A DNA stretch of 63,616 nt from Myxococcales bacterium (GTDB taxonomy: Bacteria; Myxococcota_A; UBA9042): assembly GCA_009692425.1 (NCBI GenBank), contig SHZF01000020.1:1-63616 (forward strand), written 5' to 3'. Positions 1 to 9,761 of the stretch are shown one piece after another. The position numbers and the translations under genes were made by a program. The notes beneath the pieces were generated by a model. The model ran no database searches, was not told where the DNA came from, and saw only the letters and a program-made list of their open reading frames with translations. Position 1 is the first letter of the stretch, and each line of letters opens with the position of its first letter.

Positions 1-1233
1 ATTGGGCAGCGCGCCTGGGAACTGGGCCGAACTCCGCGCGCCCCAACACAGCACCTGATCGTCCTGGCTGCGCGCGCAGGTCGTGCTGCCACCGGCGGCG
101 AGTTGCACTGCGGTGCCCAGCCCGGCGACGGCGACCGGCGGCTGCGACCCCTTGCCCGCGACGCCGACCTGGCCCGCACCGTTGGCGCCCCAGCAGCGCA
201 CCTGGCCGGCCTTGTCGAGCGCGCAGGTGTGGTCGGCGCCCGCGACGACGAGGACGACGTTCGCCAACCCCGGCACCGTCACCGGCTTGCCGCCGCCCGC
301 AGGGTCGCCCGCACCGAGTTGGCCGTTGGCGTTGGCACCCCAGCACTGCACCCCGCCCGCCATGAGCCAGGCGCAGGTGTGCAGGGCTCCCGCGGCGACC
401 CCTGCCGCGCCGGCGACGCCTTCGACCGTGACGACTGTCGGCGTCTCCGCACTGCCCGCGCTGCCGAGTTGGCCCGCCGCTCCGGCGCCCCAGCATTGTA
501 CCGTGCCGTCCTTCTTGGCGGCGCACGCGTGGGCCCCACCCAGCGCAATGCCGCGTACGCCCGGCGGCATCTTGACCGGAGCGGCCGTCGGACCTGCCGC
601 CACGTCGCCGCGCCCCAGTTGCCCCTTGTCGTTGCGGCCCCAGCACAGCACGAAACCGTCGCTGCGCACGCCGCATGTGTGTTGGTCGCCCGCGGCCAGC
701 GCGGTCAGTCCTGTCGCACCCTGGGCGACCGTCGGCTTCGTTTCGGCGGCTACCTTGCCGGCGCCGTACAACAGTTCGTCCTTGCCGTTGCCGAGTTGGC
801 CCCCCGCGTTGGCGCCCCAGCAGCGCACGGTGCCGGCCATTTCGAGCGCGCACGTGTGGCCCGCGCCCGCCGCCAGCGCCGTCGCCCCCGTCACGCCCAC
901 GACCGGCGCGGGAAACGTCACGATGCTCGCGCCTGCCGCCCCGCCGACCGCGATGTTGCCGGCACCGGTCTGGCCGACGCCATCGTCGCCCCAGCACGCC
1001 ACGGTGCCGGTGTCCATGCGCGCGCACACGTGGGTGGCGCCGACCTGGACCTCGACGGGCTTGGGCAGCGGCGCGGCGACCTCGACGGGCTGGGTGTCGC
1101 CGCCGGCTCCGGCATCCTGGACCTTGGCGGCTTGCGGTGGCGCGGTCGGCAGCGTCGACGAGCAGGCGAGGGCAGCCGCGGCGAGGCCTGCCCACCCGGG
1201 ATGTTTCCGGGGAGAGGAGAGACCTGGACGCAT
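1..1233 (-). CDS. RCC1-repeat lipoprotein (C-terminus cut by window edge)
   Basis: The frame starts at the ATG at 1233, preceded by GGAGG at good spacing, and stays open to base 1, giving 411 visible codons. The N-terminus is a short hydrophobic signal with lipobox ALAC (Cys24), so it is probably an exported lipoprotein. An Ala/Pro/Asp linker follows to about residue 55. Seven RCC1-like repeats come next, each with an HxCA strand and a CWGxNxxGQLG-type turn, enough for a seven-bladed beta-propeller; the end must lie just beyond the window. RCC1 propellers in bacteria are usually surface or binding proteins, and the ligand here is unknown. It is the last visible gene of the minus-strand operon that starts at 6179, 85 bp after the barrel protein. 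Confidence 0.85.
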   Translation of the reverse strand, partial: MRPGLSSPRKHPGWAGLAAAALACSSTLPTAPPQAAKVQDAGAGGDTQPVEVAAPLPKPVEVQVGATHVCARMDTGTVACWGDDGVGQTGAGNIAVGGAAGASIVTFPAPVVGVTGATALAAGAGHTCALEMAGTVRCWGANAGGQLGNGKDELLYGAGKVAAETKPTVAQGATGLTALAAGDQHTCGVRSDGFVLCWGRNDKGQLGRGDVAAGPTAAPVKMPPGVRGIALGGAHACAAKKDGTVQCWGAGAAGQLGSAGSAETPTVVTVEGVAGAAGVAAGALHTCAWLMAGGVQCWGANANGQLGAGDPAGGGKPVTVPGLANVVLVVAGADHTCALDKAGQVRCWGANGAGQVGVAGKGSQPPVAVAGLGTAVQLAAGGSTTCARSQDDQVLCWGARSSAQFPGALPN

Positions 1234-1278
1234 GGCGAGACCTCCGCGATCGTGCGCGGAGCGTGTAGCGCATTTCGA

Positions 1279-1336
1279 CGCTCTCGACCAGAACAGGAGC
1301 GCATTCTGGCGCTCTCGGCTAGAACAGGAACGCCAT
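1279..1336. repeat. Imperfect 31-bp tandem duplication
   Basis: Two copies of a CGCTCTCG-plus-AGAACAGGA block lie 31 bp apart (from 1279 and from 1310). The right copy contains the last codons and stop of the barrel gene on the minus strand. The left copy is a degenerate duplicate in the spacer after that stop. Confidence 0.6.
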
Positions 1337-2698
1337 CGACCCCAAGAACTTCGGCTCCGGCTGCCAGTCGCCGGACGCGACGTGGTGTGCCCGGCCATCT
1401 GTCGAGCGCGACACGAACTGCAACTCAGACTTGATGACGTAGTTCTCGATGGGCCGGAAGTTGAGCCCCACCGTCACCTTCTGCACATCGAAGCCGTTCG
1501 TGGCAGCCGTGTTCGGGTCGGTCGCTTCGAGGCGCACCACGCCTGTACACGTCGCGTCCTGCAGGTCGGCCGGCAGCAGTTCCCACAGCCACGGCACGGT
1601 AAAGTGCGCGTTGGCCTGCAGGGAACCGCCCCACATCCCAGTCGGAACGGCGGCGCGCGTGTTGGCGGGGCTGCCCGCAGCGAAGCCCTCGACGTAGCCG
1701 GGATCGACTGCGGCGTGCACCGCCTCGGCCTGCACCTCTAGCCAACCAAGCCGCGCGGTGGCGTCGAGGCCCGCCATGTTCACGCGATGCCCGAGGTCGT
1801 CGTACTCACCGGTATAGCCTGAGGCGCCCACCTCGAAACGCAGCCCCGGCGCCCACGTCACGCGCCCGACGATCGCCTTGTCGTCGTTGTTGTCTTCGCC
1901 TTTCGAGCCGACCGCGCCCTTGAAGCCGTGCGCCTCGTCGATCTTCGCGTCCAGTCCGTTGATGGCGTAGACCTCGTAGCCAAACGTGTGGTCGCCCGCC
2001 TCGGCCGTGCCGTGGAAACCGACGCCCGTCTCGAACCACGTGGTCGGCGTGATCGTCGTGAGCGCCAGCGGTCGCTCAGTGAGGTCTTGCGTCGGCGAGT
2101 CGTGGCGCAGGTTGTAGGCACCGAACGGCACCAGCACGATGCCCCCGCGCAGCACCAGCCACGGCGCCAGCGTGAAATCGACCACGCTGAACTCCAGAAT
2201 CGCCTCGCCCGGCCCCAGGACGCCGGCCCGCTTCGCCGGACTGCCACCGAACTCGATCTCGAACTCCGTCGCCGTCGAGATGCGCGGGTGCAACTGGCCG
2301 TACACGAAAAGCACGTAGCGGTGGTGCACGAACTGGCTGTCGGCGCCGCGCTCGGCCACGAATTCGACCTCGCCGTAGCCGCCGAGCGTGACCCGATAGG
2401 GCTGCAGCGCGACCTTGTCGGTGAGGTTGGCGAACAGGCTGGTGCGCTGCCATTGCGCGGCGCGTCCGGCGTTGTCGTTCGGGCCGCTGCGCCAGCGGTC
2501 GGGTGCCGTAGAAGTCGGCGTGGGCGGCACCGGCGCCGGGTCGTCTCCCTCGAGTTGCAGCAGCGGGCCTGCCGCCGGCGTGGTGGCTGGCGTCTCCTGG
2601 GCCGCGACCGGAGCACTTACGCACAGCGCAGCGAGGCTGCCCCACGCGGAGGCAAGTCGGCGGGGTCCGAATCGGCGCACAACCGGCAGCGGAGTCAT
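1319..2698 (-). CDS. Outer-membrane beta-barrel (porin-like) protein
   Basis: 459 residues from the ATG at 2698, with GAGGTG upstream. A start eight codons earlier (2722) would overlap the preceding gene. A signal peptide ends near AQE (about residue 34). A Pro/Thr linker is followed by alternating hydrophobic strands rich in aromatic residues, and the chain ends in a terminal Phe (AFLF), the usual outer-membrane insertion signal. The pattern resembles phosphate-selective-porin-like or general porin barrels with residues such as YGEVEF and GGIVLVPFGAYN. Substrate is not evident. It lies 11 bp after the helical lipoprotein gene in the same operon, so it may work with it in uptake or adhesion. 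Confidence 0.75.
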   Translation of the reverse strand: MTPLPVVRRFGPRRLASAWGSLAALCVSAPVAAQETPATTPAAGPLLQLEGDDPAPVPPTPTSTAPDRWRSGPNDNAGRAAQWQRTSLFANLTDKVALQPYRVTLGGYGEVEFVAERGADSQFVHHRYVLFVYGQLHPRISTATEFEIEFGGSPAKRAGVLGPGEAILEFSVVDFTLAPWLVLRGGIVLVPFGAYNLRHDSPTQDLTERPLALTTITPTTWFETGVGFHGTAEAGDHTFGYEVYAINGLDAKIDEAHGFKGAVGSKGEDNNDDKAIVGRVTWAPGLRFEVGASGYTGEYDDLGHRVNMAGLDATARLGWLEVQAEAVHAAVDPGYVEGFAAGSPANTRAAVPTGMWGGSLQANAHFTVPWLWELLPADLQDATCTGVVRLEATDPNTAATNGFDVQKVTVGLNFRPIENYVIKSELQFVSRSTDGRAHHVASGDWQPEPKFLGSMAFLF

Positions 2699-2709
2699 GG
2701 CGGTCACCT

Positions 2710-3825
2710 CTACTTGGTGCACAACTGCGCGACGTCGAGGCCGAACACCGTCTGCAGGGCCGTCAGTCCGAATGCCGGCTGCCCCTTGGCGGGATCGTCC
2801 TGGCCGAGGCGTGCGTCGAGGTCGGCGACCAACTGTGTGCCCTTGGCCTGGTCGTGGGCGGCGACGTGCGGGCGCAGCATCCGCCAGAACATGCGCGCTT
2901 CGATGAGCTTGATCGCCGGGTCCGTGCCCTGCTGCAGTTCGAGCAGTTCGCGTCCCATCGACAGCGCGAACACGTGGAGCAGGCGCCGATCGACGTCGGC
3001 GGCTATCTCGAGCGCGGCGGCCGACGGGGGCACGGCGTCCTCGTTGCCGGTCTTGCCCGCAGCGGCCAGCGTCTTTTCCAACTCGGCCCGGCCTTTCTTC
3101 AACTGCTCCCAGATCCCCGCCGCGTGCGCCGTGCCGCAGTTCTCGTCGCGCGCCTTGACGGTCGCGGCGAGGCCCTTGGCGTCCGTGCTGCCGTCGAGCG
3201 CGCGGCCAAAGTAGCCGACGCCCTCATCGTAGCCCTTGCGCGTGCCGGCCACGAGGTAGTTGTAGAGGGAGAGGTAGAAGAAGTGCTGCAGGCCCTTGTC
3301 GACGACCTGGGCGTGCCAGTCGATGCTGCCCACCGCGTTGCGCGCCACGCCGCCGGCCTTGGCGCCCGCCTCGATCGCGCCGCACACGGACGCGTCGATG
3401 GCGAGCCCGAGCGCAGCGTCCTTGTTGTGGGTATGCGCATCTTTGCGCGCCTTGACCTTCGTCTGCAATTCGGCGGATTCGACATACAGGCTCGCGATCT
3501 TGCTCAGGTCGGTCGGCGTCGTGCCGGCCACGTTCCACTTCGCGCAGGTCTCGCCGAACGAGTCGGCCTTGAAGTCCGCAGACTTGCGCAGCGCCTGGAT
3601 GGCGTGGAACCCGGCGACGCGCACCAACTGGTTCTGGAGGTTGGCCTGGAGGAACGGGGTGTAGGCCGCCGTCGCCCCGCCATCGGCCGCGTCGGGGTGG
3701 CTGACTGTGTCACCGGAGGTCGAAGTGGCCGGCGCGGCGTCGGAGCAGGCGCTCACTGCACCGACGACCAGAACGCCGAGTACGGTGAGACGGCAACGGG
3801 TACGTGGGCGGGGCAGGCTGATCAT
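2710..3825 (-). CDS. Helical periplasmic/outer-membrane lipoprotein, unknown function
   Basis: 371 residues; AGGAG precedes the ATG at 3825. The signal peptide ends at lipobox VSAC (Cys27). The mature part is almost entirely alpha-helical and begins with a short Asp/Ala/Thr linker. A central segment near residues 140-210 (DASVCGAIEAG, then a segment with YLVAGTRKGYDEGVGYFGRAL) vaguely recalls DUF4856/imelysin-type helical lipoproteins linked to metal or nutrient uptake. That resemblance is weak and from memory. It sits between the cupredoxin-like gene (27 bp upstream) and the barrel gene (11 bp downstream), so the three are probably co-expressed. Confidence 0.7.
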   Translation of the reverse strand: MISLPRPRTRCRLTVLGVLVVGAVSACSDAAPATSTSGDTVSHPDAADGGATAAYTPFLQANLQNQLVRVAGFHAIQALRKSADFKADSFGETCAKWNVAGTTPTDLSKIASLYVESAELQTKVKARKDAHTHNKDAALGLAIDASVCGAIEAGAKAGGVARNAVGSIDWHAQVVDKGLQHFFYLSLYNYLVAGTRKGYDEGVGYFGRALDGSTDAKGLAATVKARDENCGTAHAAGIWEQLKKGRAELEKTLAAAGKTGNEDAVPPSAAALEIAADVDRRLLHVFALSMGRELLELQQGTDPAIKLIEARMFWRMLRPHVAAHDQAKGTQLVADLDARLGQDDPAKGQPAFGLTALQTVFGLDVAQLCTK

Positions 3826-3852
3826 GGCGGACTCCTGGCAGGTAGACGCCGA

Positions 3853-4605
3853 CTACGGCGAGGGAACCTTGCAGGTGTGGTTGTCCTGCGGCTGGATGAC
3901 GCACAACTGGTCGCTGTGGCAGTCGCCGTCGGCAAAACACTTCAACTCGCGGTGCGCGGGCTTGCCGCTACAGGCCTGTAGCGTCGGCGAACCGAGGCGG
4001 CAGCGCTTCCCGGTCGCGTCGCAGCACTGGGCAGTCGGGCACTCGTCTTCGAAGAACGTGCCGTCGTCGACCGCGTTGCCCGTGCAGCAGATGCCGTGGC
4101 ACTGCTTCGAGCCCTGCGCCTTGACGCACACGATGCCCGTGTCGAGTTGGGCTGACAGGCCGACGTAGGTGACCGTGCCGTAGTAGGGGTCCGCGACCTT
4201 TTTGCCCGACTCGCCGCCGTTCGTGTCGTAGTATTCGTAGACGCCGGGCTTGGCGAACGTGTGGCGCCAGTAGACATAGGCCCCGTCTTTCGCATCGCGG
4301 CCCGTGGTCGGCAAGGGCGGCACGAGCGAGGGAGAGAAAAGCTCTGGCGGCACCCCAAGGCTCGTCACATTGACGGGTACCTGCGGGGCAAAATTGCGCC
4401 ACTCGACGGTCTGGCCAACCTCGACGACCAGGCAGGGCGTGCCCCAACCGCCCGAGCGCGGGATCGCGACCACGCGGCCGCCCGGGTCAGGCGCTGTGGA
4501 CGTGGCGACATACGGGCCCTCAAACTCGGCGGCGCAACCGCTCGCAACGACGCTGGCCACGGCGAACGCTGCGATGGCGGCACGGGTGGAGCGCTGGCAA
4601 ATCAT
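3853..4605 (-). CDS. Cupredoxin-fold lipoprotein without copper ligands, Cys-rich tail
   Basis: 250 residues; GAGGTG precedes the ATG at 4605. The signal peptide has lipobox VASGC (Cys24). Residues about 40-150 follow a plastocyanin-like plan: VEVGQTVEWRNF, then a late strand WRHTFAKPGVYEYYD and a closing GTVTYVG. The expected copper ligands are replaced: PVNV where PHNV is usual, and YYDTN where a YYCxxH-type motif is usual. A Cys-rich tail of about 80 residues (CTGNAVDDG, CCDATGKRC, CFADGDCHSDQLC) follows. The ATG overlaps the stop of the glycosyltransferase gene as ATGA, implying coupled translation. The role is unknown; it may be structural or ligand binding rather than electron transfer. 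Confidence 0.75.
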   Translation of the reverse strand: MICQRSTRAAIAAFAVASVVASGCAAEFEGPYVATSTAPDPGGRVVAIPRSGGWGTPCLVVEVGQTVEWRNFAPQVPVNVTSLGVPPELFSPSLVPPLPTTGRDAKDGAYVYWRHTFAKPGVYEYYDTNGGESGKKVADPYYGTVTYVGLSAQLDTGIVCVKAQGSKQCHGICCTGNAVDDGTFFEDECPTAQCCDATGKRCRLGSPTLQACSGKPAHRELKCFADGDCHSDQLCVIQPQDNHTCKVPSP

Positions 4606-6179
4606 GGCGACACCTCGGCGGCCGCGATGGTGCGGCGCGGCTCGGCGCTGTGGATGCGCGCACAGACGTCGATTCCTGCGCCGGGGCGGTCGACCCCGGG
4701 TCGGCCTGCGAAGGTCATCCGGCATTCCCACTGGTGCGGTCTCCCAGTGATGCCGGCGATCGACGACGTGGCCCATTCGCGCCGGGCAGGAGCGCGTGCC
4801 AGGACCCGGTCGGCGTCGGCGGCATCGAGCACCCGCCCGCTGCGGTGGGCGGGCGCCAGGAGCCGCACGACGCCCGCTTCGCTGCCGGTGAGCAGGTGGG
4901 ACTGCTCGGGCGGCTGGCGGGCATACCACTGCGCGATGCGGACGGCGGCAGACGGAATGGTGGTGCGCGTGGCAAGGCGCTGCGCGGTATCGAACGCGAG
5001 CCCCTCGGCACAAACGACCAAGGCAAGTGCCAGCAGCGGGCGCGTCCGGTCGCCCGCATGGCGCCACACGGCAAGGGCGCCGAATGCGACAGTGAGGGCG
5101 AACACGGGGGCGAGCGGCAGCACATGGCGCGCGTGCTCGGGGTTCTGGCCGACCGCCGCCCACAGCGCATACGGAACGGTCACGCCGACCGCCCAAGCAA
5201 TGGGTGACGTGCTGAGGGCAGCGGGCTCGGTGCCCGCGGCAACGCGCGACGCGCCGACGGCAAAGCGCGACGCGCCGACGGCAACGAGAATCACGGCCAG
5301 CAGCGCCACGCCCCAGGCCCCCAACAGCCAGCCGCCGACGTTCCAGCCCAGCAGGGTGACGCGGCTGGCAGACGGGTCGGGCGCCCACGCACTGCCGCCC
5401 CACTGGACGAGGTGGCCGTGGGCGAAGGTCGCGCCGACGTCCCACAGCGCCGCTGGGCCGCCGGCGCACGCGAGCAGGGGCAGGCCCCACGCGGCAACGG
5501 CGAGGACCGCGATGAGGATCAGCACCCTGCGGTCCTGCAACGCGGTGTGCGGCTCGTCATGCGCTTCGGCGGCCTGCGTCTCGCGCCCGTTCGCCCGCCA
5601 AAGGGCCGCCGCGAGCAAGCCCGCCGCCCACGGCAGGTACGACAACCGCGCGCCCACCAGCGCGCCTGCCAGCCCCGCCGCCACGAAGCGACCGCTGCGG
5701 CGACCGATGAGGAGGCCTGCCAACGCCATCGTGCCGAGGTGGAGGCCGAGCGCGTCGCTGAGCGGCGTCACGTCGGCGAGCGCCACGCCGGGCAGGGCGG
5801 CGTAGACGGCGCCGGCCAACACTCCCGCCCAAGCTGTGGTGTGCCTGGCGGTTGCGAGGGCGAGCCCGGCCGCGGCGGTCGCACCCGCCACAATGCCGGG
5901 CAGCGCCAGGGCGACCGGCGCGGGCACACCGAGGGCGTACGCTGGCCATGCCGCGGCCAGGTAGACCGGATAGCCCGGAAAATGCGGACGGTGCGCGGCG
6001 AGATCGAAGTGTGCCAACCCGAGCGCGAAGTTGACGCTGTCGTGGTCTTCGACCCAGCGCGGCAGGAAGGCCAGGCGGGTCGCGAGGCAGGCCAAGCCGA
6101 GGCCGCACGCGAGCGCGACCGGCAGCCCAGTGCGGGGCCCACTGGCGGGGCCGGCGGCGGTGGCGGATGGAGGGAGCAT
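4602..6179 (-). CDS. Polytopic GT-C type glycosyltransferase-like membrane protein
   Basis: 525 residues, mostly membrane helices separated by short loops, with a hydrophilic C-terminal tail from about residue 460. The first external loop after helix 1 carries an acidic motif WVEDHDSVNFALG and then HRPHFPGYP. This is typical of GT-C/PMT (ArnT-like, family 39) glycosyltransferases, where the acidic pair binds the polyprenyl-phosphate sugar donor. Sugar and acceptor cannot be told from sequence. It is the first gene of the minus-strand operon, and its stop overlaps the next start. An AT-rich palindrome lies about 77 bp upstream in the divergent region shared with apbE. Confidence 0.7.
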   Translation of the reverse strand: MLPPSATAAGPASGPRTGLPVALACGLGLACLATRLAFLPRWVEDHDSVNFALGLAHFDLAAHRPHFPGYPVYLAAAWPAYALGVPAPVALALPGIVAGATAAAGLALATARHTTAWAGVLAGAVYAALPGVALADVTPLSDALGLHLGTMALAGLLIGRRSGRFVAAGLAGALVGARLSYLPWAAGLLAAALWRANGRETQAAEAHDEPHTALQDRRVLILIAVLAVAAWGLPLLACAGGPAALWDVGATFAHGHLVQWGGSAWAPDPSASRVTLLGWNVGGWLLGAWGVALLAVILVAVGASRFAVGASRVAAGTEPAALSTSPIAWAVGVTVPYALWAAVGQNPEHARHVLPLAPVFALTVAFGALAVWRHAGDRTRPLLALALVVCAEGLAFDTAQRLATRTTIPSAAVRIAQWYARQPPEQSHLLTGSEAGVVRLLAPAHRSGRVLDAADADRVLARAPARREWATSSIAGITGRPHQWECRMTFAGRPGVDRPGAGIDVCARIHSAEPRRTIAAAEVSP

Positions 6180-6255
6180 GGGTCGGCAGGAGGGGCTAGC
6201 AGCGGCCGGAATTTGTGCACAGAAGCAGGAGAGGCTCCGTGCGGAGTTTTGATAA

Positions 6256-6276
6256 TGAAAGTGAACATCACTTTCA
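6256..6276. promoter_or_regulatory. AT-rich 9-3-9 palindrome, candidate operator
   Basis: A perfect inverted repeat TGAAAGTGA / TCACTTTCA with a 3-base spacer ACA stands in an AT-rich island in otherwise very GC-rich DNA. It lies between the divergent starts at 6179 and 6400. The flanks (GATAA on the left, ATTGTATC on the right) extend the symmetry loosely. Size and composition suit a dimeric repressor site, for example of the Fur family, but the match to any consensus is only approximate. Confidence 0.45.
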
Positions 6277-6399
6277 ATTGTATCCTCGCAGACCGGCCGC
6301 GGCGCGTCAAGCGCGGGTCGAGCGGCTTCGACCGGGGCGTGTCACGCCCACGTCATGCAGGTCTGGCGGGCTCGCCGCCTCCCTGCGACACTGGCGCCC

Positions 6400-7485
6400 A
6401 TGCGACAGGCGCCCGCCGTTTTTGCCCTGCTGGTATGCGCTGCCGGCGCGGCGTTGGCAGGTTCGGTTTGGGCAGAGCCCCTGCTGCAACTCGACGTCGC
6501 ACCCGCGCCGACCGCAACCGGCGCTTCGGACCGTGCCCAACTGCCCGGCACTGGCTGGCAGCGCCTCGTCATCGAAGCGCTCCACACCCGCATCGCCGTC
6601 GTGCTGCCCGATTCCGCGACCGCCACCGACGCCGCCCATGCGGCCTTCGAGGCAATCCGGCGCGTCGATGTCGAGATGAACGAGTGGCGGCCTGGCTCGC
6701 CGCTCGCCGATGTCAACCGCCATGCAGGGGGGGGCGCGCAACCGGTGCCCGCAGCACTGTGCGCCGTGCTACAGCGTGCCATTGCACTGGGCTACTCCAC
6801 ACATGGCGCCTTCGATGTCACGTGGGCCGCGCTGTGGGGGCTGTGGGACTTCAATGCCCAGCCGCCGCGCTTGCCAGACCGTGCCGAGGTGAGTCGCCAG
6901 GCCCGGCTGGTCGACTTTCGGCGCATCGAACTGGACGCCAGCGCAGGGACCGTGCGGTTGCCGCTGGCGGGCATGGCGATCGGCCTGGGTGGCATCGCGA
7001 AAGGGTGGGCGCTCGACGCGGCGGCGGCTGAACTGCGGGCCCGTGGTGTCACCGACTTCCTGCTCGACGCTGGCGGCCAGGTGCTGGCGGCTGGCACCCA
7101 CGCGGGCGAGCCGTGGCGGGTCGGATTGCGCGATCCCCGGGGTCCGCCCGCGGCCCTGATCGCAAGGTTGGCCTTGCGCGACGAGTCGCTGGCGACCAGC
7201 GGCGACTACGAGCGGTTTTTCGAACTGGGCGGCGTGCGGTACCACCACGTGCTCGACCCGCACACGGGGTGGCCGACGCGGGGCCTGCGCGCGGTGATGT
7301 GTGTGGCCGCCGAAGCCGCCCTCGCCGACGCGCTGCCCAAGGCGGTGATGGTGCTCGGCTGGCGTCAAGGCCACCGGCTGGCTCGCGACCTGGGGGTGGA
7401 ACTGGCGGCGGTCGATGGACGGGGCCGATTGCTGGCGACGGCGGGGCTGCGCAAGCGGCTCATCCTACAACGGGCAAAGCCTTAG
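6400..7485 (+). CDS. apbE: FAD:protein FMN transferase (ApbE family)
   Basis: 361 residues from the ATG at 6400. An in-frame ATG at 6355 would put 15 charged residues before the signal peptide and is less likely. ApbE transfers FMN from FAD to Thr/Ser of exported flavoproteins. Family hallmarks are visible: FDVTWAALWGLWDF, GLGGIAKGWALD, LLDAGGQVLAAG and the SGDYERFF...HVLDPHTGWPT region that binds metal and FAD. A hydrophobic N-terminus ending near VWA suggests periplasmic localisation. No RnfG/NqrC-type or other obvious FMN-acceptor protein is encoded nearby, so its substrate lies elsewhere. It is divergent from the envelope operon across a shared 220-bp region with a palindrome. Confidence 0.92.
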   Translation: MRQAPAVFALLVCAAGAALAGSVWAEPLLQLDVAPAPTATGASDRAQLPGTGWQRLVIEALHTRIAVVLPDSATATDAAHAAFEAIRRVDVEMNEWRPGSPLADVNRHAGGGAQPVPAALCAVLQRAIALGYSTHGAFDVTWAALWGLWDFNAQPPRLPDRAEVSRQARLVDFRRIELDASAGTVRLPLAGMAIGLGGIAKGWALDAAAAELRARGVTDFLLDAGGQVLAAGTHAGEPWRVGLRDPRGPPAALIARLALRDESLATSGDYERFFELGGVRYHHVLDPHTGWPTRGLRAVMCVAAEAALADALPKAVMVLGWRQGHRLARDLGVELAAVDGRGRLLATAGLRKRLILQRAKP

Positions 7486-7709
7486 TTCGTCAGGGATCGG
7501 AGAGGCTGCGGGCGGGTGATTCGGGTGCGGCCGCCGGCCCGCGCCGCCCATGCACCCACCACGCCCACGCCACGTAGCCCACCGCCAGCAGGCCACCCGC
7601 GCCCCACCACGCGAGCCCGACGGATCGCCCGTAGGCGCTCGCGGCGGCGCGACCAGAACCGGAACGCTGCGTGGGCCGTGGGGTCGTCGGTGCGCAGCGC
7701 GCCAGCGCG

Positions 7710-9757
<2,048 letters not shown>

Positions 9758-9761
<4 letters not shown>

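Noticed and set aside
83-1741. Long plus-strand frame rich in Pro and Ala
   Set aside because: It is the mirror of the minus-strand RCC1 and barrel genes, which have ribosome sites, signal peptides and recognisable domains. Many similar long antisense frames across the window were dismissed for the same reason in this GC-rich DNA.
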